Program-made: the position numbers and the translations under genes
The notes under the pieces: generated by a model
Database searches by the model: none
Seen by the model: only the letters and a program-made list of their open reading frames with translations
What the model was told of the DNA's origin: nothing
Assembly: GCF_947501785.1 (NCBI RefSeq)
Contig: NZ_CANMXB010000001.1
Span: 1,569,048 to 1,633,047, forward strand
Source: an uncultured Litoreibacter sp.
GTDB taxonomy: Bacteria; Pseudomonadota; Alphaproteobacteria; Rhodobacterales; Rhodobacteraceae
Length of the DNA stretch: 64,000 nt
Reading direction: 5' to 3'
Shown here: positions 44,965 through 53,263 of the stretch, piece after piece
Layout: each line of letters opens with the position of its first letter
Position numbering within the stretch: position 1 is the stretch's first letter

Positions 44965-45009
44965 ATCATTGTTTCAAAAATACCTCGGGGGTTTGGGGGC
45001 AGAGCCCCC
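44965..45009 (+). repeat. Intergenic repeat with hairpin, copy 2
   Basis: ATCATTGTTTCAAAAATACC then TCGGGGGTTT, followed by GGGGGC-AGA-GCCCCC (44995-45009). It starts three bases behind the kinase stop codon and matches the copy at 6209-6266 in sequence order and placement. Confidence 0.65.
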
Positions 45010-45043
45010 ATGCATCGCGACGGGCAACGCCCGGCGCAAACCC

Positions 45044-45718
45044 TCATTCTCCAGACATATCCCGCCCTTCACGGCCCCGGTACGCAGGCAGTGACCAGTT
45101 GTAGCGCACGGCCAGAACCCGGATCACAAAGGCCAGCACAAAGCTGGCCCCCATGGCAACAACGCGGTCCACCCCGAACTGTACCATCACAACATAGGCG
45201 CAGGCGCCCGCGACGGCAGCCGCCACATAGATCTCGCGCCGCAGAATAATCGACGGCTCCTGCCCGAACGTGTCGCGGATGATGCCGCCCAAGGCGGCGG
45301 TCATCACGCCCATCATCACCGCCACCAGGGCGCTGGTGCCCGCATCCAGCCCCTTCGCCGTCCCGGCCACAGCCACCAAGGCCATGCCGAACGCGTCAAA
45401 GAACAGTATGAACCGATAACGTGATTCCAGAAGATGCGCGCCGAAATGCACCAACACGGCCGTCACCATGCAGGCGACCACAGGTGTCGGGTCCACCACC
45501 CAGAACACCGGCACACCCAAGACCAGATCCCGAACCGTGCCGCCGCCCACGCCGGTGATCACCGCCAGCCAGATGAAGCCCAGCACATCCAATTGCTTGC
45601 GCGACGCCACCAGCGCGCCGGTGATGGCAAAGGCCACGGCGGCGGCAAGGTCCAGAAACTGCAGGATGGGGGTGGGGCTGTCGAAGATCATGTCGGGCAC
45701 TTTATCAGGGGAAGACAT
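45044..45718 (-). CDS. TRIC/YadS-family membrane protein
   Basis: 224 residues with about seven hydrophobic helices in two repeats. The conserved loops are VGGGTVRDLVLG in the first half and LGGIIRDTFGQEPS in the second. Bacterial homologues are trimeric intracellular-cation-channel type proteins (older name UPF0126). The start at 45718 (MSSPDK) or 45691 (MIFDSP) is possible. A terminator lies just upstream on the same strand, belonging to the next gene. Confidence 0.88.
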   Translation of the reverse strand: MSSPDKVPDMIFDSPTPILQFLDLAAAVAFAITGALVASRKQLDVLGFIWLAVITGVGGGTVRDLVLGVPVFWVVDPTPVVACMVTAVLVHFGAHLLESRYRFILFFDAFGMALVAVAGTAKGLDAGTSALVAVMMGVMTAALGGIIRDTFGQEPSIILRREIYVAAAVAGACAYVVMVQFGVDRVVAMGASFVLAFVIRVLAVRYNWSLPAYRGREGRDMSGE

Positions 45719-45728
45719 AACCCCAACG

Positions 45729-45756
45729 AAAAAGCGCGCCCCCAAGGGGACGCGCT
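45729..45756 (-). terminator. Rho-independent terminator
   Basis: On the minus strand AGCGCG-TCCCC-TTG-GGGG-CGCGCT (one bulge) is followed directly by a T run. It lies 25 bases after the stop of the small conserved gene at 45782-46096. Confidence 0.75.
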
Positions 45757-45781
45757 ATCAGGTCGACCGATAAGGCGCGGA

Positions 45782-46096
45782 TTAAGCGGCTTCGGCCTGC
45801 GAGCGGCGTTCGCTCTCTTCGCGCGATAGCGCGACGGAGGTGCGCACACCATTGCCCACAAATTCCATCAGGCCCGACACAACCCGCTCGTTTGGGTCGA
45901 TGCCGGCGCAGCTCAGCACTTCGCGCCCATCGCGGGAGCGTGCCCAGCGCGCAATTTGCTCTGGTCCATTTCCATATTTCTTATCGTCGGCAATCGCATC
46001 ATCCAGCGCAGCCAGAACAACAGCCGCAAACAGCTTGCGGGAGCGTTGACCTTGCTCGAAGTTAAAAGCGGTACCGTCTACGAAATCAGCAGCCAT
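45782..46096 (-). CDS. Conserved small cytoplasmic protein (DUF6280-like)
   Basis: 104 residues from MAADFVDGTAFNFEQG with AAAGGACG before the ATG. The sequence is compact and mostly helical: QRSRKLFAAVVLAALDDAIADD, KYGNGPEQIARWARSRDGREVLSCAGIDPNERVVSGLMEFV. I recall such proteins in Rhodobacterales as DUF6280, but I cannot confirm it. Function unknown. It has its own terminator. Confidence 0.75.
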   Translation of the reverse strand: MAADFVDGTAFNFEQGQRSRKLFAAVVLAALDDAIADDKKYGNGPEQIARWARSRDGREVLSCAGIDPNERVVSGLMEFVGNGVRTSVALSREESERRSQAEAA

Positions 46097-46312
46097 TTCG
46101 CGTCCTTTTGTTTTTGCTCTTGTATCTTGGGCGTGGCGCTCTTTATGACGCATCTCTACCGATTCGTCATTGCAATTCTTATATAGCAGCTATGCGCTCA
46201 ACGCATAACTTAAACCAAATTGTCACTGCATTTAGCTGTCTTGCCCCGGATTCATTACCAATATATAGGTCCGGCCAAAGTTCGATCAACCTTTTGTCAA
46301 GGAAATGCCACA

Positions 46313-46876
46313 ATGCCAAAGATCAACGGAAACGAGATTCGTGGGGGCAATATCCTGGAACATAATGACGGCCTGTGGATCGCCGTTAAGGTTGACCACG
46401 TAAAACCCGGCAAGGGTGGCGCATTTGCACAGGTCGAGATGAAGAACCTGCGCAACGGGTCGAAATTGAACGAACGCTTCCGGTCCGCCGACAAGGTCGA
46501 AAAGGTCCGCCTTGAGCAGAAAGACCAGCAATTTCTGTTTGAGACAGACGGCATGCTGACCTTCATGGACACCGAAACCTACGAACAGATCGAACTGCCC
46601 GCCGACCTTCTGGGCGAGCGCCGCCCCTTCCTGCAGGATGGCATGAACGCGCAGATCGAATATTACGAAAGCGAAGCGCTGAGCGTGTCGCTGCCGCAAA
46701 AAGTCACCTGCACGGTGACCGAGACGGAACCGGTGGTCAAAGGCCAGACGGCGTCGAAGTCTTTCAAGCCTGCGGTGCTGGATAACGGGTTCCGCATCAT
46801 GGTGCCGCCCTTCATCAACGTAGATGAGGCGATCATCGTCGACACGGAAAGCATGGAATATAGCGAGCGGGCCTGA
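46313..46876 (+). CDS. efp: Elongation factor P
   Basis: 187 residues with the three EF-P domains. The modification site is Lys34 in VKPGKGGAF, the position that carries beta-lysine or another group in other bacteria. [24 protein letters not shown] and the C-terminal TGSVxV-like [22 protein letters not shown] are typical. It relieves ribosome stalling at proline stretches. The ATG at 46313 has AAGGAAA upstream. Confidence 0.96.
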   Translation: MPKINGNEIRGGNILEHNDGLWIAVKVDHVKPGKGGAFAQVEMKNLRNGSKLNERFRSADKVEKVRLEQKDQQFLFETDGMLTFMDTETYEQIELPADLLGERRPFLQDGMNAQIEYYESEALSVSLPQKVTCTVTETEPVVKGQTASKSFKPAVLDNGFRIMVPPFINVDEAIIVDTESMEYSERA

Positions 46877-46890
46877 TAGGGCTGCCGCCT

Positions 46891-47616
46891 ATGAAACGGC
46901 GCATCAAGACATTCGGCAAATTGGTGTATCTCGCCCTGACGGGCGGGGCCTCCCGCACGCGATTCCCCATTCACGGCGTGACGGTGGACATTCCTGCGGA
47001 TGTGGACACACGCATCCGGTTTTTCATCGCCCGCAACCGGTACGAAAACACCGAGGCCGCCTTGATCCGCCAACATGTCGTCTCCGGCGAAACGGTGATT
47101 GAACTTGGCGGCGCGCTGGGCGTGATTTCCAAGGTGATCCGCGACCAGATTGGGCCGGAAGGGACCCATGTTGTGGTCGAACCCAACCCGGCCATCTTTG
47201 ACATTTGCACCAAAAATGCCGGCAGCGGGGAACGCACCCATATGCGCCGCGCCGCGATTGGCTATGGCGTGGATGAGGTGGTATTGCAGCAGGATGCCTC
47301 CTTGCTGGACAACCGCGTGGTGGAGGGTGCCGCCGCCGGTGCGAACAGCTTTTCGGTGCCGACCACGTCGCTAAAAGAGCTGCATCAGCTGGTCGGTGGC
47401 CGCTTCACCCTGATCTGCGACATCGAGGGCATGGAGGGCGACCTGGTGGCCCAAGACGCCGAGACTTTCGCCCATTGCGACAAGATCATCATGGAGGTCC
47501 ACCCGCAGTTCCTGGAACAGCGCGGCACCTCGCTGGAGACGATGATCGGGCAGCTTGAAGCCATGGGGTTCAAACAGGTCAGCCTTGAGAAATGGGCGCT
47601 CTACATGACGCGCTAG
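46891..47616 (+). CDS. FkbM-family methyltransferase
   Basis: 241 residues. The SAM-binding loop is ETVIELGGALGVISKVI followed by HVVVEPNPAIFD, and FTLICDIEGMEGDLV is the conserved FkbM segment. The N-terminal part IHGVTVDIPADVDTRIRFFIARNRYEN is also typical. Acts on an unknown hydroxyl acceptor, often in polysaccharide or lipid modification. It starts 14 bases after efp and overlaps the convergent GFA gene by 4. Confidence 0.88.
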   Translation: MKRRIKTFGKLVYLALTGGASRTRFPIHGVTVDIPADVDTRIRFFIARNRYENTEAALIRQHVVSGETVIELGGALGVISKVIRDQIGPEGTHVVVEPNPAIFDICTKNAGSGERTHMRRAAIGYGVDEVVLQQDASLLDNRVVEGAAAGANSFSVPTTSLKELHQLVGGRFTLICDIEGMEGDLVAQDAETFAHCDKIIMEVHPQFLEQRGTSLETMIGQLEAMGFKQVSLEKWALYMTR

Positions 47617-47981
47617 GCGTCGTTGGGGTGCACCACCCCGTCGACCCATCTGGCATCCCCCGCAATGCGTGGCGGCAGGCCCTCCACACAGGCAACATTG
47701 ACCCCTATTTCCAACGGGTTGGACCGCCGGTTGTGATAGACATGGATGCCACAGGTTTTGCAGAAATGATGCTTCGCGGTCATCGTGCCGAATTGGTAGG
47801 TGGACAGGTTCTCCGCCCCCTGCTCGATCACCACATCATCTCTGCGCCCCGACACGGCTGCGGGGTATTTGCGGCGGCAGATAGAGCAATCGCAGCGGCG
47901 CAGGCCGTCTAATCCGCCCTCCATCTCGAAGGAGATCTTCACCGCACCGCAATGGCAGGTGGCAATGGAACGTTCGGTCAT
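47613..47981 (-). CDS. GFA-family (Mss4-like) zinc protein
   Basis: 122 residues. Zinc ligands are in ATCHCGAVK, RCDCSICRR and FCKTCGIHVYH, the pattern of glutathione-dependent formaldehyde-activating (Gfa) proteins. Family members are small, often of unclear activity. It overlaps the rhomboid gene upstream and the FkbM gene downstream by 4 bases each. Confidence 0.88.
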   Translation of the reverse strand: MTERSIATCHCGAVKISFEMEGGLDGLRRCDCSICRRKYPAAVSGRRDDVVIEQGAENLSTYQFGTMTAKHHFCKTCGIHVYHNRRSNPLEIGVNVACVEGLPPRIAGDARWVDGVVHPNDA

Positions 47982-48721
47982 TTGCGCCTCGGGATAACGG
48001 GAATGGTGGAGGGTGAATACTTGGCGTCAGGATGTGGCGGGTGTCCCTCGGTCTGCTGCCAAAATGCTTGGCCGCCACGTCTGAGCCAAAACGGAATCAG
48101 GATCACGAAACCCGCAATGAACCCGCCCGCATGCGCCCAGTAGGCGACGCCGCCACCCGAAATATCCGCCGTGATCCCGTTAAACAGCTGAAACGCCATC
48201 CACAGGCCCAGCATCACCCAAGCCGGGATCGGGAAGATTTTGAAGAAGACGATAAAAATGATGATGATGTCCACCTTGGCCTTGGGGAAGAGCAGAAGGT
48301 ACCCCCCCATCACGCCCGCAATCGCGCCCGACGCGCCCACATTGGGGATCGGGCTATTGGGATCGGCCAGGATTTGCCCGAAATCCGCCAGCACCCCGCA
48401 GGCAAGATAGAACAGCAGGAACGGCACATGGCCCAGCTGATCCTCCAGATTGTCGCCAAAGATGTACAAAAACAGCATGTTACCGGCCAAATGCATCCAG
48501 CCGCCATGCAGGAACATGGAGGTTACCAACGTGTGCAGGTCGATGCCATTGCTGATCTCGACGGGGCGCATGGCCCAGGCGTCCCAGAAGGCCCCCAGGT
48601 CGTTCGGGTTGTTGGTTTGCAACGGCCAATAGCTGAGGAAAATCAGGATGTTGGCGGCCAGGAGCGCGTAGGTCACATAGGGCGTGCGCTCGGACGGGTT
48701 GTGGTCGCGAATTGGAAACAT
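47978..48721 (-). CDS. Rhomboid-family intramembrane serine protease
   Basis: 247 residues with about six hydrophobic segments. The catalytic Ser is in GASGAIAGVMGGY, and the catalytic His in VAYWAHAGGFIAGF. The HLAGNMLFLYIFG segment contributes the conserved N/H pair. The C-terminal tail is short and proline-rich. It cleaves transmembrane substrates within the inner membrane. Confidence 0.92.
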   Translation of the reverse strand: MFPIRDHNPSERTPYVTYALLAANILIFLSYWPLQTNNPNDLGAFWDAWAMRPVEISNGIDLHTLVTSMFLHGGWMHLAGNMLFLYIFGDNLEDQLGHVPFLLFYLACGVLADFGQILADPNSPIPNVGASGAIAGVMGGYLLLFPKAKVDIIIIFIVFFKIFPIPAWVMLGLWMAFQLFNGITADISGGGVAYWAHAGGFIAGFVILIPFWLRRGGQAFWQQTEGHPPHPDAKYSPSTIPVIPRRK

Positions 48722-48763
48722 GGGCGCGAGGCTGGCCTAGTCTGCCGCCAGAGGCAAGGGGGC

Positions 48764-48811
48764 GCAGAGTTTCACCGAAACTCTGCCTCCAAACTCTCGG
48801 GGAGAGTTTGG
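48764..48811. terminator. Two tandem hairpins with cross-complementary arms
   Basis: GCAGAGTTTC-ACC-GAAACTCTGC (48764-48786) and CCAAACTCTC-GGG-GAGAGTTTGG (48789-48811) lie two bases apart between putA and the rhomboid gene. The arms share AGAGTTT/AAACTCT, so alternative pairings across the two stems are possible. Likely ends putA transcription. Confidence 0.6.
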
Positions 48812-48820
48812 TGCCGCCCG

Positions 48821-51800
48821 TTACTGGCCGACCTCCGCCAGCAATTGCGCGTTGCCGCCCGAGGCTGTGGTGTCGATGCAGGTATGCCGCTCTGCGATGA
48901 CGTCTGCAGGGCTGGGCGTGCCTGTTATCATTGACAAAATCGGCCCGTCACGCGCAGAGAGCAGTTTGCGGATTTGCCGCATCACCGCGCCGTCTTTGCC
49001 CCAGTAAAGCACGCCGCCAATGTCTTCGAGCTTGGCAATGTCATCCATCTCGCCCTCAATCGGGCGGCCACCGGCCTTGTCCACGGCCGCCATCTGCTTG
49101 CCAATATCGGGCCCGATGCACAGCATCGGCGCGCGGGGGAGGATGGTCAGCTGATTGCTCTCTCCGGTGGGTCCGGGCAATGTCTTTGTTCCGTCTACTT
49201 TGCGTTTGGACTGCGTATAAACAAATTTTGCGAGGTAGTTCGGCCCGCCCGCCTTGGGGCCGGTGCCCGACAGCCCCTCCCCGCCAAAGGGCTGCGAGCC
49301 GACAATCGCCCCGATCTGGTTTCGATTGACATAGATATTGCCCGCATGGACCTGATCGACCACCTGCTGCACCCGGTCGTCGATGCGCGAGTGCAGGCCG
49401 AAGGTCAGCCCGTAGCCGGTGGCGTTGATGTCGGCGATGACCTGATCCAGTTCGTGCGACCTGAAGGTTGCGATGTGGAGGACAGGGCCAAAGATCTCTT
49501 CGCCCATATCGGCGATGCCGCCGAGTTTGATCATGGTTGGGGCGATGAAGTTGCCGGTCGCTTTGTGCGGCGTCTCAAAGACCACCCTGCCCTCGCCCCG
49601 CGCGGTTTCGATATGGGCGGCGATCTTGTCGCGGGCGGGGGCGTCGATGATCGGGCCGATATCGGTTTCCATGTCCCACGGGTCGCCGACCTTCAAAGCG
49701 GCCATGGCACCGGTCAGCATCTCGGTTAATCCTTCGGCAATATCCTCCTGTACGTAGAGGCAGCGCAGCGCAGAGCACCGTTGCCCTGCGGACTGAAAAG
49801 CCGACGCGATGATGTCCCGCGTCGCTTGTTCCGGCAGCGCAGTGCTGTCGACGATCATGGCGTTCAGGCCGCCGGTTTCCGCAATGAGCGGCGCTTGGCA
49901 ATTGCCTTTGGTGGCGAGGGTCTCGTGGATGCGTTTCGCTGTCGCCGTCGATCCGGTGAAGCACACACCGTCGATGGCGGGGCTGGCAGTCAATTCGGCC
50001 CCGACAGCGCCGCCGCCGGACAGTAATTGAAGGGCGGATTTGGGCACACCAGCTTTGTGCAGGAGTTTCGTGGCCAGTTCAGCGATGACCGGCGTTTGTT
50101 CGGCCGGTTTGGCCAGAACCGCGTTGCCGGTCGCCAAGGCGGCGGCGATTTGGCCGGTGAAAATGGCCAGCGGGAAGTTCCATGGCGAGATGCAGGTGAA
50201 GACGCCACGCGGCGCGCCTTTGTGATTTGCTGCCTCATCGGCGTAATAACGCAGGAAATCGACGGCCTCGCGGAGTTCTCCGATCACATCGATGGTGGTC
50301 TTTCCGGCCTCGCGGGCGAGCACGGCGAAGATTTGGCCGTAATTGTCCTCATAAAGGTCTGCGGCCTTGCGCAGCACGTCAGCGCGGGTTTTGACGTCGG
50401 CGTCCCACGGTTTGGCGGCTTTTAGCGCCTTGGCGGTATCGGCGGGTTTGAAGGTCAGCGGGGTGTCCGCGAACCTGGCGCGGGCCTTGGCGATGTTGGA
50501 CATGTGGACGGGGTCGTTCCAGTCCCAGCCTTTGGAATTGATACGCGGCGCAAAAAGGTCGCGCGGGTGGGTGACCGCGGGATATGTGGCGTCTTCAATG
50601 TCGGTGAACGGGTCGGAGGCGACCTCGGTTGGGGTCACGTCTTCGTCGACAATTTGGTTGACGAAAGAGGAGTTCGCCCCGTTTTCCAGCAGGCGGCGGA
50701 CGAGATAGGCCAAGAGGTCGCGATGCGCGCCGACGGGGGCGTAGATGCGGCAGCGGGTCTCGCCTTTGGCCATGACGAGGTCATGCAGGCGGTCGCCCAT
50801 GCCATGCAGGCGCTGGAATTCGAATGATTGTGTGTCCTCGGCCATGAACAGGATAGCGGCGACGGTGTGGGCGTTGTGAGTGGCGAATTGCGGGTAGATG
50901 CGGTCCGTCAGGCCCAGTAATTTGCGGGCATTGGCGATGTAGCTGATATCTGTCGCAGGCTTGTGGGTGAAGACGGGAAAGCCGTCCAGCCCCAGCACTT
51001 GAGAGCGCTTAATCTCAGTGTCCCAATAGGCGCCCTTGACGAGGCGGACCATGATTTTGCGGTCATGGGTGGTGGCAAGCGCGTGCAGCCAGTCGATCAC
51101 GAAGCTGGCGCGGTGTCCGTAGGCCTGCACCACGACGCCGAAACCGTCCCAGCCTTTAAGTGTTTCATCGCTCAGAGTTTTTTCGATGATATCGAGGGAG
51201 ATATCAAGGCGGTCAGCCTCTTCGGCGTCGATGTTGAGGCCCACTTGGGCTTTTGCTGCTTGTTGGCACAGCTCCAACAGGCGGGGTTGCAGGATCGCCA
51301 TGACGTCTTCTTTGTGGGGCGTCTCGTAGCGCGGATAGAGGGCGGACAGCTTGACCGAGATGCCGGGGTTTTCGCGGATATCTTGGTGGGTCGCGCCCTT
51401 GGCAATCTCGGTGATCGCGTCGCGGTAGGACTTGAGGTAGCCCAGCGCGTCGGAGTCGGTTTTGGCGGCCTCCCCAAGCATATCGTAGCTGTAGGTGAAG
51501 CCTTGGTCTTCCTCATCTTTGGCGCGTAGCATCGCGGTTTCGATGGTCTCCCCCAGCACGAATTGGCGGCCCATTTCTTTCATGGCGCGGGCGGTTGCGG
51601 CCCGGATCACCGGCTCCCCCAGCCGTTTGACCATGCCGCGCAGCTGGCCTGCGATGCCGGGTTCGTCGTCGGTCAACACCTTGCCCGTCAGCATCAGCCC
51701 CCAGGTGGAGGCGTTGACGAGGGAGGAGGAGGAATGGCCCAGATGCGTGCCCCAATCGGACGGGGCGATCTTGTCCTCGATCAGCGCGTCCATCGTGTCG

Positions 51801-52069
51801 GCGTCCGGCACCCGGAGCAAGGCTTCGGCCAGACACATCAGCGCCACGCCTTCATCGGTGTTGAGGCCGTATTCAGCGAGGAAGACCTCCATCAGACCGG
51901 GCTTGGCGGAGGTGCGGATGTCGGAGACCAGCTTGGCGCCGTCGACCACGATGCGAGCGCGTTCCTTGGCGGTAAGGTTGGCCATTTTGGTCAGACGGGC
52001 GACGGCCGCGCCCTCGTCAGGCATGGTGTGGGTGCGGATGGTTTTGCGAAGGCTTTCGAGGGATTTCAT
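48821..52069 (-). CDS. putA: Bifunctional proline dehydrogenase / glutamate-semialdehyde dehydrogenase
   Basis: 1082 residues. The N-terminal third holds the FAD proline dehydrogenase barrel (RLVKGAYWDTEIKRSQ, PQFATHNAHTVAAI, FEFQRLHGMGDRLHD). The central part is the P5C dehydrogenase with Glu in AETGGLNAMIVDST and Cys in SAGQRCSALRC. About 100 residues follow. There is no N-terminal ribbon-helix-helix domain, so it does not repress itself like E. coli PutA. The ATG at 52069 has AAAGGTG upstream. Confidence 0.96.
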   Translation of the reverse strand: MKSLESLRKTIRTHTMPDEGAAVARLTKMANLTAKERARIVVDGAKLVSDIRTSAKPGLMEVFLAEYGLNTDEGVALMCLAEALLRVPDADTMDALIEDKIAPSDWGTHLGHSSSSLVNASTWGLMLTGKVLTDDEPGIAGQLRGMVKRLGEPVIRAATARAMKEMGRQFVLGETIETAMLRAKDEEDQGFTYSYDMLGEAAKTDSDALGYLKSYRDAITEIAKGATHQDIRENPGISVKLSALYPRYETPHKEDVMAILQPRLLELCQQAAKAQVGLNIDAEEADRLDISLDIIEKTLSDETLKGWDGFGVVVQAYGHRASFVIDWLHALATTHDRKIMVRLVKGAYWDTEIKRSQVLGLDGFPVFTHKPATDISYIANARKLLGLTDRIYPQFATHNAHTVAAILFMAEDTQSFEFQRLHGMGDRLHDLVMAKGETRCRIYAPVGAHRDLLAYLVRRLLENGANSSFVNQIVDEDVTPTEVASDPFTDIEDATYPAVTHPRDLFAPRINSKGWDWNDPVHMSNIAKARARFADTPLTFKPADTAKALKAAKPWDADVKTRADVLRKAADLYEDNYGQIFAVLAREAGKTTIDVIGELREAVDFLRYYADEAANHKGAPRGVFTCISPWNFPLAIFTGQIAAALATGNAVLAKPAEQTPVIAELATKLLHKAGVPKSALQLLSGGGAVGAELTASPAIDGVCFTGSTATAKRIHETLATKGNCQAPLIAETGGLNAMIVDSTALPEQATRDIIASAFQSAGQRCSALRCLYVQEDIAEGLTEMLTGAMAALKVGDPWDMETDIGPIIDAPARDKIAAHIETARGEGRVVFETPHKATGNFIAPTMIKLGGIADMGEEIFGPVLHIATFRSHELDQVIADINATGYGLTFGLHSRIDDRVQQVVDQVHAGNIYVNRNQIGAIVGSQPFGGEGLSGTGPKAGGPNYLAKFVYTQSKRKVDGTKTLPGPTGESNQLTILPRAPMLCIGPDIGKQMAAVDKAGGRPIEGEMDDIAKLEDIGGVLYWGKDGAVMRQIRKLLSARDGPILSMITGTPSPADVIAERHTCIDTTASGGNAQLLAEVGQ

Positions 52070-52175
52070 AGCAGCACCTTTTGACATAGATTACATGCAG
52101 TTTAGCATATTTCTTGATTTACTCTCTCCATTTTTGATAGAAACGTGGTGAAATTCTCTGACGAACGGCAGATGC

Positions 52176-52631
52176 ATGGATAAGACCTTAGACGACTATG
52201 ACCAAGCTATTCTGCGGGTTCTGGCGGCGGAGGGGCGCATTTCGATCACCGATTTGGCGGGGCGGATCAACCTGTCGAACACGCCGACGCAGGCGCGGGT
52301 GAAACGGCTGGAGAAGGACGGGATCATCACGGGCTACAAGGCGATGCTGGACCCGGTGAAACTGGGGCTGGACCACATCGCCTTTGTCGAGGTGAAGCTG
52401 GACGACACGCGGGAGGCGGCTTTGAGCGCGTTTAACGCTGCCGTCATGGCGGTGCCAGAGGTGGAGGAATGCCACATGACGGCGTCGCGGTTTGACTACA
52501 TATTGAAGGTGCGCACGTCGTCGATGAAGGCGTATCGACAAGTCTTGGGGGAGCAAATCTCGTCACTGCCGCATGTGTCGAACACCTCGACCCATGTGGT
52601 GATGGAGGCGGTGAAGGAAGAGCTGATTTAG
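52176..52631 (+). CDS. putR: Lrp/AsnC-family regulator, probable putA activator
   Basis: 151 residues. The N-terminal HTH has LDDYDQAILRVLAAEGRISITDLAGRINLSNTPTQARVKRLEKDGIITGY, and the C-terminal RAM domain has VPEVEECHMTASRFDYILKVRTSSMKAYRQVLGEQISSLPHVSNTSTHVVMEAVK. Divergent from putA across about 105 bases, an arrangement in which such proteins (PutR) activate putA with proline. The stop overlaps the next minus-strand gene by 4 bases. Confidence 0.9.
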   Translation: MDKTLDDYDQAILRVLAAEGRISITDLAGRINLSNTPTQARVKRLEKDGIITGYKAMLDPVKLGLDHIAFVEVKLDDTREAALSAFNAAVMAVPEVEECHMTASRFDYILKVRTSSMKAYRQVLGEQISSLPHVSNTSTHVVMEAVKEELI

Positions 52632-53203
52632 CGGTCGAAGACGAAGACCCAGATGAAGACCGGAGCCAGCTGCATCAGCGCGGCCAATGTCAGGATGAGA
52701 CGCGGGATCAGGGTTTGGAACCTGCGCCAGAGGATAGCTAGGCAGGTGACGCTTGCGACCATCTCGATAGGTCCGACGACGCCTGCATAGTGGTTGCGAT
52801 CCCAATAACTGACGGGGCTGATGAATTTCCAATCGGTGGCGGGCCAGAAATGCGCGCGGGCGTCATCGTTGTGCAGCGGAAAATCAAGCGCCAAATGCAA
52901 CAGCCCCGCGCCTGCGAAGGCGATGAAGGCCGGGCTTTTGGCCCAAAGCGCAAAGCCCAGGAGCCCGCCCCAGACGAAGAAGGAGTTATCGACCGCGAAG
53001 ATCGCCTGCCATGTGTCGGAATAATAGAGGACGCGGAAGACGATCTCTGCGTCGGTTCCCATCAAGAACAGGTGCCAGCTGGCCATAAGATAGAGCGACA
53101 GATCGGGGGCAAGCGCGCCGAGCAATGCGGCGGTTGTGACGCGGGGCTGGCCTTCCTTCGCGAAGGCGGCGGCGCCGAAAATCAGATGAGTCGGGGTGTT
53201 CAT
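52628..53203 (-). CDS. YdjM-like membrane protein
   Basis: 191 residues with about five hydrophobic segments. THLIFGAAAF, GALAPDLSLYLMASW and HLALDFPLHNDDARAHFW contain the spaced His/Asp residues of the YdjM (PF04307) inner-membrane metal-dependent hydrolase-like family. The longer frame upstream is antisense to cobQ and rejected; ATG at 53203 gives a normal start. Function unknown; some genomes may label homologues as cobalamin-related only because of the neighbouring gene. Confidence 0.75.
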   Translation of the reverse strand: MNTPTHLIFGAAAFAKEGQPRVTTAALLGALAPDLSLYLMASWHLFLMGTDAEIVFRVLYYSDTWQAIFAVDNSFFVWGGLLGFALWAKSPAFIAFAGAGLLHLALDFPLHNDDARAHFWPATDWKFISPVSYWDRNHYAGVVGPIEMVASVTCLAILWRRFQTLIPRLILTLAALMQLAPVFIWVFVFDR

Positions 53204-53263
53204 GTGGTCTTTACTTTGGTGCCGCTTCTTGTCACCCCGAAACCGTAACGGCAGGAGCGTGAA

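Noticed and set aside
53204-53263. Possible cobalamin riboswitch before cobQ
   Set aside because: Only 60 bases separate the divergent genes, too short for the element, and no B12 box was seen.
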